From: DASUBV01 sp036510065
GTDB lineage: Bacteria; Actinomycetota; Actinomycetes; Streptosporangiales; Streptosporangiaceae
DNA length: 64,000 nt
Direction of reading: 5' to 3'
Assembly (NCBI GenBank): GCA_036510065.1
Contig: DATCEO010000146.1
Span: 22,093 to 86,092 of the forward strand
How positions within the stretch are numbered: position 1 is the stretch's first letter; the number at the start of each line of letters is the position of its first letter. The translations under genes and the position numbers were made by a program. Under the pieces are notes generated by a model that had not been told where the DNA came from, did not search any database, and saw only the letters and a list, made by a program, of their open reading frames with translations. Below, one piece after another: positions 23,352-31,075 of this stretch.

Positions 23352-24604
23352 TACGAGGCTCCCCGGCGGGCCGGGTGCCCGGTGCGCGACCCCGGTGGCA
23401 GCACCTGATGCAGCGCCTGCCAGGTACCGGGATCACCGGCGCCGTACATCCACAGGTAGACGCCGCCGATGCCGGCCCTCGCGGCCAGGTCGAACTTGGC
23501 CCGCGCGCTGGCCGCATTCTCGAACCACACGGTGTGCCGGTGACCGGCGGCATCGGTATAGCCGAACCACGGGGCCTGGCTGACCGCGTCATACTGCGGC
23601 GTCACGTGGTGCTGGCGGGCTATCTGCAGCGCCTCAGGCCAGGTGACCGAGGCCCCGTGGCCGCCGGACCAGTCGTAGCCGTACTGCGGGATGCCGAGCA
23701 CGATCTTCGACGCCGGCATCTGGGTCCTGGCGTAGCTGAGCACGCCGCGGATCCAGCCGACCGGGGCAATGGGACCGGGCGGGGAGGAGTCCCAGTGGTA
23801 GTCGTAGCCCATCAGCCGCACCTGGTCGGCGACCTTGCCGATGGCCGCGTAGTCCTGGGCGACGTTACGCGGGGCGTACCCGGCGTTGCTCGCCTTCGCG
23901 AACAGGGCCACGGACAGCAGCTTTCCCCTGGCGTGCAGCGCCCCCGCGAGCCGGACGACAAACGCGGTGAAGGCCTGCCGGTCGCTGGCGTGCAGCTCCT
24001 CGTAGTCCAGGTCGATGCCGGCGTAGCCGTTGGAGTCGGCCAGCGCGACGATGGCCGCTACCTGCCGCCCGGCCATCGCCGGATCGTGCAGCACGCGGGC
24101 CACCGGCGCGTACGACCAGTTGCCCTGGGCATCCACGTTGGCCAGGGTCGGCACGATGGGCAGGCCCTGCGCGCGCAGGCGCGTCAGCTGCCCGTTGATC
24201 GCGGACAGGCTGATGCCGGAGTCGAGAATGATCTGGCCGTTGCTCCCGACGCCGTACATCCACGGGGAGACCTCGCTGACGTCACGCCGGTTGGCGAGGA
24301 CCGCGTCGGTACCCGGGCCGATGTTCCAGTACGGCAGGGACGCCACCACCAGGGCCCGGTGGGTCACCGGGGCGGGCGGCGGCTGGCTGGCGCGCATGAT
24401 CAGCAGGACCGCCAGGATGCCCGCGGGCACGACGGCCAGCCAGGCGAAGCCGCCCCGCCCGCGGTGCCTGCGCCGCCCGGCGGCGGGAGGGCCCGCTTCC
24501 GGGCTCCCCCCGGCCGCCACGGTGAGCTGCGGCCGGTCGGACTGTGCCCGATCGGACTGTGCCCGGTCGAACTGGGGCCGGCTGCCCGGCAGGTCATGAT
24601 GCAC
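23351..24604 (-). CDS. Membrane-anchored GH18-type glycoside hydrolase
   Basis: A 417-residue protein from GTG 24604: a cytosolic tail with RAQSD pentapeptides, a membrane anchor (FAWLAVVPAGILAVLLIM, about 55-75), then a GH18 barrel with the catalytic signature YAGIDLDYEEL (Asp-x-Asp-x-Glu complete). It ends with GGVYLWMYG. The family cleaves beta-1,4-GlcNAc polymers. Being cotranscribed with the GT2 synthase suggests trimming or release of the polymer outside the cell. Several starts are possible; GTG 24604 avoids overlap with the upstream SDR gene. Confidence 0.83.
   Translation of the reverse strand: MHHDLPGSRPQFDRAQSDRAQSDRPQLTVAAGGSPEAGPPAAGRRRHRGRGGFAWLAVVPAGILAVLLIMRASQPPPAPVTHRALVVASLPYWNIGPGTDAVLANRRDVSEVSPWMYGVGSNGQIILDSGISLSAINGQLTRLRAQGLPIVPTLANVDAQGNWSYAPVARVLHDPAMAGRQVAAIVALADSNGYAGIDLDYEELHASDRQAFTAFVVRLAGALHARGKLLSVALFAKASNAGYAPRNVAQDYAAIGKVADQVRLMGYDYHWDSSPPGPIAPVGWIRGVLSYARTQMPASKIVLGIPQYGYDWSGGHGASVTWPEALQIARQHHVTPQYDAVSQAPWFGYTDAAGHRHTVWFENAASARAKFDLAARAGIGGVYLWMYGAGDPGTWQALHQVLPPGSRTGHPARRGAS
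24535..24579 (-). repeat. 15-bp tandem array, 3 units, in GH18 gene
   Basis: Units ggtcggactgtgccc, gatcggactgtgccc and a diverged third encode RAQSD pentapeptides in the cytosolic N-terminal tail. Confidence 0.88.
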
Positions 24605-24620
24605 AGCGCTGATCCCGCAT

Positions 24621-25607
24621 TCATGAAGCCGTGACGGCGATGTTACGGCTGGCTTCCTGGTCGCCGATGACGGCCCGGATGATGTCGTCGAGGGTCCGGG
24701 TCGGGGTGAAGCCGCACGTAGCGCGGGCCAGGCCGCAATCGGGAATGCGGCGCTGCATGTCCTCGTAGCCCGACCCGTAGGCCTCCAGGTAGGGGGTATG
24801 GGTAATGGCACTGCGAGATCCCGTGGCGGCCACGATGCGCCGGGCGAGCTCGTTGATCGAGACCTGCTCGTCGTTGCCCAGGTTGAAGGCCCGGCCGTAG
24901 GCCTCCGGGCTGGCCATCAGCGCGATCAGGGCCGGGATCACGTCCTGCACGTGGCAGAAGCAGCGGATCTGGTCACCGGTGCCGTAGACGGTGATGGGCT
25001 CGCCGGCCAGGGCCTGCTGGGTGAACCGGGGAATGACCATCCCGTACCGGCCGGTCTGCCGCGGGCCGACGGTATTGAAGAACCGGATGATGACCGCCTT
25101 GAGCCCGCGCTCGCGGCAGTAGGCGTCGATGAGGCTCTCGTCGATGGCCTTGGCCTCGGCATAGCTCCAGCGCGACTTGAGCGGCGAGCCGATGATGCGG
25201 TCGTCGTCCTCGCGCAGGCCGGGCTTGGAGTTCTTGCCGTAGATCTCGCTCGTCGAGGCGGCCAGCAGGACGGCGCCGCTGCGGGCGGCGGCCTCGACCA
25301 CGTGCTCGGTGCCGTAGATGTTGGTCCGCAGGCTTTCCAGGGTGCGGTCCCGGATGACGAAGGCGCCCACGGCGGCAGCCAGGTGGTAGACCTGCTGGCA
25401 CCCGGCGGTGAGCTCGCCGACCAGCTCCTCGTCCAGGATGGAGCCCTGCACCAGGCGGAAGCCCGGGTGATCCGCGACAGCCTGCAGGTTCGCCAGCCGC
25501 CCGGTGCTCAGGTCGTCCAGGCCGGTCACCTGATGGCCGTCGGCCAGCAGGGCCTGCACCAGGTGCGATCCGATGAAGCCGGCGGCGCCGGTGACGAGAA
25601 TCCTCAC
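24621..25607 (-). CDS. SDR NDP-sugar epimerase/decarboxylase-like
   Basis: A 328-residue extended SDR with GAAGFIGSHL, ASTSEIYGKNS and SYAEAKAIDESL (catalytic Tyr-Lys). It could be a 4-epimerase of the GalE type or a UDP-uronate decarboxylase; the SRWSYAEAK segment leans slightly to the latter. A UDP-sugar dehydrogenase lies three genes upstream and could supply a uronate. GTG start with AAGGGG upstream. The tight spacing (3 bp after the GT4 stop, 16 bp before GH18) supports one operon. Confidence 0.82.
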   Translation of the reverse strand: MRILVTGAAGFIGSHLVQALLADGHQVTGLDDLSTGRLANLQAVADHPGFRLVQGSILDEELVGELTAGCQQVYHLAAAVGAFVIRDRTLESLRTNIYGTEHVVEAAARSGAVLLAASTSEIYGKNSKPGLREDDDRIIGSPLKSRWSYAEAKAIDESLIDAYCRERGLKAVIIRFFNTVGPRQTGRYGMVIPRFTQQALAGEPITVYGTGDQIRCFCHVQDVIPALIALMASPEAYGRAFNLGNDEQVSINELARRIVAATGSRSAITHTPYLEAYGSGYEDMQRRIPDCGLARATCGFTPTRTLDDIIRAVIGDQEASRNIAVTAS

Positions 25608-25610
25608 GAG

Positions 25611-26804
25611 TTACCCCTTCGCTGATTCGGCGGCTGGGCTGGCCGGGGCCGGCCGGGCGGACTTCCCGCCCGGCGCGGACTGCCGCAGGCGGCGGCCCCG
25701 GCGGAGGGCGCGCCAGCTGCGACGCGCCGCGAGCTGGTCGTAAAAATCATCAATGCGGTTCGTGACGGCCTGGATCCCGTAGGCCTTCTCCACCGCGGGC
25801 TCGGGGACCCGGTCGCGGTGCCCGGCCCGCACCTCGGCGGCCATCGCCTCGCGGATGCCCTCGGCAGTCGACGGGACCGGCCAGGCGCGGGTCACGTCCA
25901 GCCCGCCGAGCGCGGGACAGGTGGTGTACAGGACCGGCATCCCGTTGCCCAGTGCCTCCAGCACCGAGAGGCCGAACGTCTCCTGGGCGGAGGAGGCGAC
26001 GAACAGGTCCATCGCCGAGAGCATGGCCGCGACGTCATGGCGCTCTCCGGCGAAGATCACCCCGCCGGTGGCCCCGCACCTGGCCGCCGTCTCCTCCAGG
26101 TGGGCCTGCTCCTCGCCCTTGCCGACGATCAGCAGCTTGGTGCGGTCATTCAGCAGCGGGGCAGCGGCCTCGATCACCAGCTCGAACTGCTTGTTCGGGT
26201 CCAGGCGCCCCAGCACCCCGATCACGTAGTCGTCTCGGCCGAGCCCGAACTGCTCCCGGACCGACTGCCGGGCGGCGCTGTCGAAGGAGATGCGGCCCAG
26301 GTCGACGCCATTGGGGATGACGGTGATCCGGGCCTGCCGCACGCCCCAGGCGGCCATCCGGTCGCGGACCGTCTGCGACACCGCGATCGTCGCGTCGGAG
26401 AACCGCTCGGTAGCCAGGTACAGGGCCCGGACGCCCGGCGTCATCTTCCGGCGCTCCAGGTGCGTCTCGCCGATCGAGTGCTCGGTGCTCAGCACCACGG
26501 GCGTTCCGGCCAGCCAGGCCGCCGGCCGGCCGTAGACCTGCGACCGGTACAGGTGCGTGTGCACGACGTCGTAGCCGCCGGCGCGGATCAGCCGGTGCAG
26601 TTCGAGCAGCGCCGAGAGCTGCGTGTTCCGGGTCATCCCCAGGTCACGCACCCGGTTGCCGTCCTCGCGGATCATCTCCGCCACTGGCCCGGCGTTGTAG
26701 AGCGTGACGACGTCGCAATCGTGGCGGGTGTGCTGGAGGAACGACTTCAGCTGCAGCTCGGCCCCGCCGACCCCCAGACCGGTAATGACATGCAGAACCT
26801 TCAC
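25611..26804 (-). CDS. GT4 glycosyltransferase (locus B)
   Basis: A 397-residue GT4 enzyme with HVITGLGVGGAELQL, STEHSIGETHLERRKM, IGVLGRLDPNKQ and the EX7E motif SAQETFGLSVLEAL. It is a close paralogue of the enzyme at 8912-10177 but has a basic Arg-rich tail in place of the pentapeptide array. GTG start preceded by AGAGGGG. Presumably it extends the lipid-linked sugar made by the adjacent phosphoglycosyl transferase. Confidence 0.87.
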   Translation of the reverse strand: MKVLHVITGLGVGGAELQLKSFLQHTRHDCDVVTLYNAGPVAEMIREDGNRVRDLGMTRNTQLSALLELHRLIRAGGYDVVHTHLYRSQVYGRPAAWLAGTPVVLSTEHSIGETHLERRKMTPGVRALYLATERFSDATIAVSQTVRDRMAAWGVRQARITVIPNGVDLGRISFDSAARQSVREQFGLGRDDYVIGVLGRLDPNKQFELVIEAAAPLLNDRTKLLIVGKGEEQAHLEETAARCGATGGVIFAGERHDVAAMLSAMDLFVASSAQETFGLSVLEALGNGMPVLYTTCPALGGLDVTRAWPVPSTAEGIREAMAAEVRAGHRDRVPEPAVEKAYGIQAVTNRIDDFYDQLAARRSWRALRRGRRLRQSAPGGKSARPAPASPAAESAKG

Positions 26805-26865
26805 AGCCCCTCTTTCCTGACGCCGAAGCGGGAGGGCCCGCTGGCCCAGAACCCGGACAGATCTG

Positions 26866-27570
26866 TCATCTGGTCACCGCCGCCGTCCGCCGGGCCGGCC
26901 CGGTGACCATGGCCAGGGTCCGGGCCAGGATCACGACGTCGAGCCAGAGCGACCAGTGGTCGATGTAGAAGTTGTCGAGGCGGACCCGCTCGTGAATTGA
27001 GGTGTCACCGTGCAGTCCCTGCACCTGAGCCAGCCCCGTCAGCCCGGCGCGCATCCGGTGCCGGTCGTCATAGCGCGGGATCTCGCGCCCGAACTTGTCG
27101 GCGAAGTACGGCCGCTCCGGCCGGGGGCCCACCAGGGACATGTCGCCGCGGATCACGTTGATCAGCTGCGGCAGCTCATCCAGGTGCGTGGCCCGCAGCC
27201 AGCGGCCGAGCGAGGTGAGCTGGTCGGTCGGCACCACCCAGCGGGTGTCGGAGTCCGGGTGCGCGGCCATGGTGCGCAGCTTGATGATCTCCGCCCGCCT
27301 GCCGCAGCCGACTACCCGGTCCTGGCGGAAGAAGGCCGGATGCCGGCGGCCGATGGCCAGCGCGAGCAGGCCGAGGAACGGGGCCGCCGCGCCGAGCATG
27401 ATCGTGGCCGCCGCGATGTCGAAGCACCGTTTCACGCGCAGGCTGGCCGGCCTCCGCTCGCGCCGCAGCGGCGCGAGCGGGACTTCCCTCACCTCATCCG
27501 GGCAGGCCACTGCCCTGACGAGGTCGCTGCGGCCGGCCGCCGTTGGCGACCGCAGAGCGCTGCCGAACAT
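26866..27570 (-). CDS. Short polyprenyl-phosphate sugar-1-phosphate transferase (locus B)
   Basis: A 234-residue initiating transferase that contains only the catalytic domain: one membrane helix (IMLGAAAPFLGLLALAIG), IIKLRTM, THLDELPQLINVI, SLVGPRPERP and GLTGLAQVQG. The N-terminal helices and Rossmann domain of the locus A version are absent, as in the small monotopic phosphoglycosyl transferases. ATG 27570 follows the dehydrogenase stop by 16 bp. Confidence 0.87.
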   Translation of the reverse strand: MFGSALRSPTAAGRSDLVRAVACPDEVREVPLAPLRRERRPASLRVKRCFDIAAATIMLGAAAPFLGLLALAIGRRHPAFFRQDRVVGCGRRAEIIKLRTMAAHPDSDTRWVVPTDQLTSLGRWLRATHLDELPQLINVIRGDMSLVGPRPERPYFADKFGREIPRYDDRHRMRAGLTGLAQVQGLHGDTSIHERVRLDNFYIDHWSLWLDVVILARTLAMVTGPARRTAAVTR

Positions 27571-27586
27571 GACCGACGACCTTCGC

Positions 27587-28972
27587 CTAGACGATGACGC
27601 GGTGCGGAGCACCACTGAACTGATAGGTGCCGTCGAGCACCCGCGGGCAGTCCTGCACCCACGCGTAATCGACTCCCGGGTGCAGGGTGTGCACGACAGC
27701 CAGATCCCAGCCGAGCCCGGCGGGGGCGGGCTCGGTGCCCAGCTGGCTGCCGTCTGCCAGCTCGATCTTCGGGATCAGCGGGTCGTAGTAGCCCACCACG
27801 GCGCCGCGGGCCAGCAGGCTGGCGATCAGCGGCAGGGCCGAGGACTCGCGGAGATCCGCGACCCCGGCCTTGTAGCTGACCCCGACCACGATCACCCGTG
27901 CTCCGGCCAGGGCGCTGCCGCTGGCCGCCAGCACCTCGGCGGCTCGCTCGGCCACCCGGCTCGGACGCAGCCGGATGGAGGTCATCGCCTGCTCGATCAG
28001 CGGGGACCGCTGGCCCATGGCGCTGAGCTGCCACAGCAGGTAGTGCGGATCGCACGGGATGCAGTGGCCGCCCACCCCCGGCCCGGGGAAGGCCCCCAGG
28101 AACCCGTACGGCTTGGTGCCCGCCGCCAGCGTGACCTCGACCGGGTCCAGGCCCAGCACGCCGCAGGCGTCAGCGAACTCGTTGGCCAGGGCCAGTGACA
28201 CGGCGCGGAAGATGTTCTCGTAGAGCTTGGTCGCCTCGGCGGCCTCGGGCGAGCTCACCAGGTAGACCTCATCGGTGAGCTGGCCGATCACCGCAGCCGC
28301 CCGGGCGGCGCAGCCGGGCGTGATGCCCCCGACGACCCGCGGTGTCTCGCGCTGGAGATGATCGGCGTTACCGGGATCGATCCGCTCCGGGCTGAACGCC
28401 ACGAACACGTCCGTGCCGACCCGCAGGCCCCGCTCCTCCAGCGGGACGGCCAGCAGCTCGCGCGTGGTTCCGGCATAGGTCGTCGAGGTCAGGATCAGGG
28501 TCTGGCCCGGCCGCGCATGCGCGGCCACGCTCGCGCAGGCGGCCCGCAGCGCGCCGAGGTCGGGCAGGTAGTTGCCGTCCACCGGCGTCGGCACGCAGAT
28601 GATGACCGCGTCCGCCTCGGTCACGGCGGCGGGATCGGAGGTCAGCTCCAGCGATCCGTCGGCCAGCGCGGCCTTCAGCCGGACGCTGTCGGGCTCGCCG
28701 AGGTCGGCTTCCCCGGCCATGATCGCCTGCAGGCGCGGCTGGCTGAGGTCGATCCCGATGATCCGCCCGCACCGCTCATGCAGCGCCGCCGCCGTCGGCA
28801 GGCCGACGTAGCCCAGCCCGACGATGGCCGCCGACCAGGTAGCCGCCTCGCCGGCGGTCCCGGCAATTGCTCCTGCCGCCCGGTCATTCCCCGGCGCCTC
28901 GAAAAGCACCAGCTTGCCGCGCAACTGGTGCTCCCTGCCGTTTACTGCCAGCGAAAGCACGCTGTCTCTCAT
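27587..28972 (-). CDS. UDP-sugar 6-dehydrogenase (UDP-HexNAc type)
   Basis: A 461-residue NAD-dependent nucleotide-sugar dehydrogenase: VGLGYVGLPTAAAL (NAD site), VPTPVD, ATKLYENIFRAVSLALANEFA, and the catalytic Cys in GGHCIPCDPHYL. The GGHCIP-x-DP form is typical of the UDP-GlcNAc/ManNAc dehydrogenases. It oxidises the C6 hydroxyl to a carboxylate in two steps, giving a hexosaminuronic acid donor. It is present only in locus B, so this polymer is probably acidic. About 45 N-terminal residues precede the usual start. Confidence 0.87.
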   Translation of the reverse strand: MRDSVLSLAVNGREHQLRGKLVLFEAPGNDRAAGAIAGTAGEAATWSAAIVGLGYVGLPTAAALHERCGRIIGIDLSQPRLQAIMAGEADLGEPDSVRLKAALADGSLELTSDPAAVTEADAVIICVPTPVDGNYLPDLGALRAACASVAAHARPGQTLILTSTTYAGTTRELLAVPLEERGLRVGTDVFVAFSPERIDPGNADHLQRETPRVVGGITPGCAARAAAVIGQLTDEVYLVSSPEAAEATKLYENIFRAVSLALANEFADACGVLGLDPVEVTLAAGTKPYGFLGAFPGPGVGGHCIPCDPHYLLWQLSAMGQRSPLIEQAMTSIRLRPSRVAERAAEVLAASGSALAGARVIVVGVSYKAGVADLRESSALPLIASLLARGAVVGYYDPLIPKIELADGSQLGTEPAPAGLGWDLAVVHTLHPGVDYAWVQDCPRVLDGTYQFSGAPHRVIV

Positions 28973-29072
28973 TCCGGGGCATTCCTCTCAGTCATGAGAA
29001 AGATCAGGGGAAATAGTCCGTTAATGCCAGGAAGGCCCGCTCGTGACGCTCGCCGCGCCCGGCAGCCGGCCT

Positions 29073-29840
29073 TCACGGCCGCCTTCCCCGGTACGCGATA
29101 TAGCGGCTGTAAAGGCGCCGCTTCACGGCCATGCGGGCAGCCCCGTCCTGCTGACCGATGTAGATCCGGGGCAGTGCCATCAATCCGACGTCGGCCGGCG
29201 GTGTCTGCACCGCGCAGGCGTGCTCATAACCCGCGTCGCGCACCGCGCGGCGGGCTGGCTCATCCATGGAGCCGAACGGATAGCAGAAACCGCGGATCTC
29301 CGTGCCCAGCAGGGCGCTCAGGGCCGTCCGGCTCGCGCTGATCTCCGCCGCCAGCTGCCCAGCGGTCGAGCCGGCCAGCCGGATATGGGTCGCGCCGTGC
29401 GAGCCGATCTCGACGCCGGCCGCGGCCAGCTTGCCGACCTCGTCGGCCGACATCAGCGGCCAGGCCGGCCCGGTGTCCCAGTCGTTAGTCCCGCCGAGGT
29501 ACCCGGATATGACGTAGGCCGTCGCCCCGAAGCCATGGCGCTGAAGCTCCGGCAGCGCCGCCTCGAGCACGTTGCGGTACCCGTCGTCAAACGTGATGCC
29601 GACCATGCCGCCGTGCCGGCCCTCCGCCATCGCGTCCAGCAGCGTGCTCACCGCCACGCCCCGCAGCCCGCGGCGCTCGAGCCACGTCATCTGCTCGGCG
29701 AAGCGAGCGGGCGTCACGCAGAGCATGTTCGGATCGTGGGAGACCCGGGTGATGCCGTGGTACATCAAGATCATGGGGACGCGGCGCCAGGTCGGCGGGG
29801 CGCCCCGCGACCCAGGGCCGCTGCTCCCGGCCGGCGTCAG
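29073..29840 (-). CDS. NodB-type polysaccharide deacetylase (locus B), possible CTG start
   Basis: CE4 deacetylase with intact TFDDG and SHGATH motifs, ILMYHGI, FCYPFGSMD and LPRIYIG. It is a paralogue of 10174-10974 and likewise has no signal peptide. No ATG, GTG or TTG lies at the expected start. A CTG at 29840 has GGGAG 7 nt upstream and forms a CTGA overlap with the flavoprotein stop, mirroring the GTGA overlap in locus A. The alternative ATG at 29774 (MILMYHG) has no ribosome-binding site but would leave the core domain complete. Confidence 0.8.
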   Translation of the reverse strand: MTPAGSSGPGSRGAPPTWRRVPMILMYHGITRVSHDPNMLCVTPARFAEQMTWLERRGLRGVAVSTLLDAMAEGRHGGMVGITFDDGYRNVLEAALPELQRHGFGATAYVISGYLGGTNDWDTGPAWPLMSADEVGKLAAAGVEIGSHGATHIRLAGSTAGQLAAEISASRTALSALLGTEIRGFCYPFGSMDEPARRAVRDAGYEHACAVQTPPADVGLMALPRIYIGQQDGAARMAVKRRLYSRYIAYRGRRP

Positions 29841-31075
29841 CGGACCGCTCCCGCCAGGACGGGATCGGCGGCGCGGGTGGTGGCCCGCAGCGCCCGCGCG
29901 GTGGTGACCGCGGCGTGCTCGGAGCCGAAGACGAACCGCATGACCGGCCCGAAGGTCGGCGCCACGGCCGGTCCGATGAAGTACAGGCCGGCGACGCTGG
30001 ACTGATAGTCGCGGCCGACCCGCGGGCTGCCGGTCCCGCCGACGGTCTGCAGCTCGGCCCGCATCCCGTCGCCGAGGAACGAGAGCCGGGCCAGGTCGGT
30101 CCGGTACCCGGTGCCGGCGAGGACGTGATGCACCGACAGTTCCTGGCTGTGCCCGCCGGCCCCCGACAGCGACAGGCGCACCCGGCCGTCGTCCAGCTGG
30201 GCCCCGGCCACGGCCTGGCCGGTCAGCGCGGGGATCTTCCCTTCGAACCGGGGCCGCAGCCAGGAGGCCCCCGCCGGGCCCAGCGCGGTGCGAGCGCGCT
30301 CCACCCGGGTGCCGCGCGGCAGCAGCCGGAACAGCTCCGGGCGGTTGGAGTAGAACCACGTCGCCCAGCCCGAGCCCAGCCCCGCCTCGGGCTCCTTCAG
30401 GCGCTGGATCAGCGGGCGGTCCAGGGCCAGCGGCGTCCCGTTCCAGGCCAGGGCAGGCTTCCTGGAGACCAGGACCACCTGGGCGCCGCCCTCGTGCAGC
30501 AGCGCCGCGGTCTCCAGCGCTGACTGCCCCGCTCCCACCACGGCGACCTGCTGGCCGCTGAAGATTCCCAGGTCGGTGTGCTCGGAGGTGTGCGTGCAGA
30601 CGTCCGGCGGGAGCGCCGCCAGCGGCTCCGGAACGTAGGCGAAGTGGTCCACGCCGGCGGCGACGACGACCCGGCGGGCCGGGACCTGATCGCCGTTAGC
30701 CAGCGTCAGCTCGAAGCCGCCGCTGCCCCGGGCGATGCCGGTGACCAGCACCTCCTCGAGCCCGGGCACGAGCTCCGAGCGGAACCACTGGCCGTACTTG
30801 ATGAACGTGTCGAGGGCGACGGGCAGGCCGTAGTCGAAGTAGGGGCGCCTGGTCAGCCGGCAGAATTCCCGGAGGGTATGGGTATGGCCGGGGTCGGAGA
30901 TGTTCGAGGCGAAGCCCTGGGACTTGAGGAACATGCCCGCCGGCATCTTCCCCGCCCACAGGTGCATGGGCTGGCCGAAGATGCGGAAGCTGATGCCGGC
31001 CGCACGCAGATGCGCGGCAAGCGACAGCCCGTACGGTCCGGCTCCCACGATGGCCACATCAACGGCATCGCTCAT
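29837..31075 (-). CDS. FAD/NAD(P)-binding oxidoreductase paired with ATP-grasp (locus B)
   Basis: A 412-residue paralogue of 12487-13719 with VGAGPYGLS, LKSQGFASNISDP, VVGAGQSALETAALLHEGG and AGTGYRTDLARLSF. Start by ATGA overlap with the ATP-grasp gene, exactly as in locus A. Residues around both nucleotide sites are conserved between copies, implying that both are active. Function unknown; flavin-dependent hydroxylation or oxidation of a small substrate is the family expectation. Confidence 0.82.
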   Translation of the reverse strand: MSDAVDVAIVGAGPYGLSLAAHLRAAGISFRIFGQPMHLWAGKMPAGMFLKSQGFASNISDPGHTHTLREFCRLTRRPYFDYGLPVALDTFIKYGQWFRSELVPGLEEVLVTGIARGSGGFELTLANGDQVPARRVVVAAGVDHFAYVPEPLAALPPDVCTHTSEHTDLGIFSGQQVAVVGAGQSALETAALLHEGGAQVVLVSRKPALAWNGTPLALDRPLIQRLKEPEAGLGSGWATWFYSNRPELFRLLPRGTRVERARTALGPAGASWLRPRFEGKIPALTGQAVAGAQLDDGRVRLSLSGAGGHSQELSVHHVLAGTGYRTDLARLSFLGDGMRAELQTVGGTGSPRVGRDYQSSVAGLYFIGPAVAPTFGPVMRFVFGSEHAAVTTARALRATTRAADPVLAGAVR

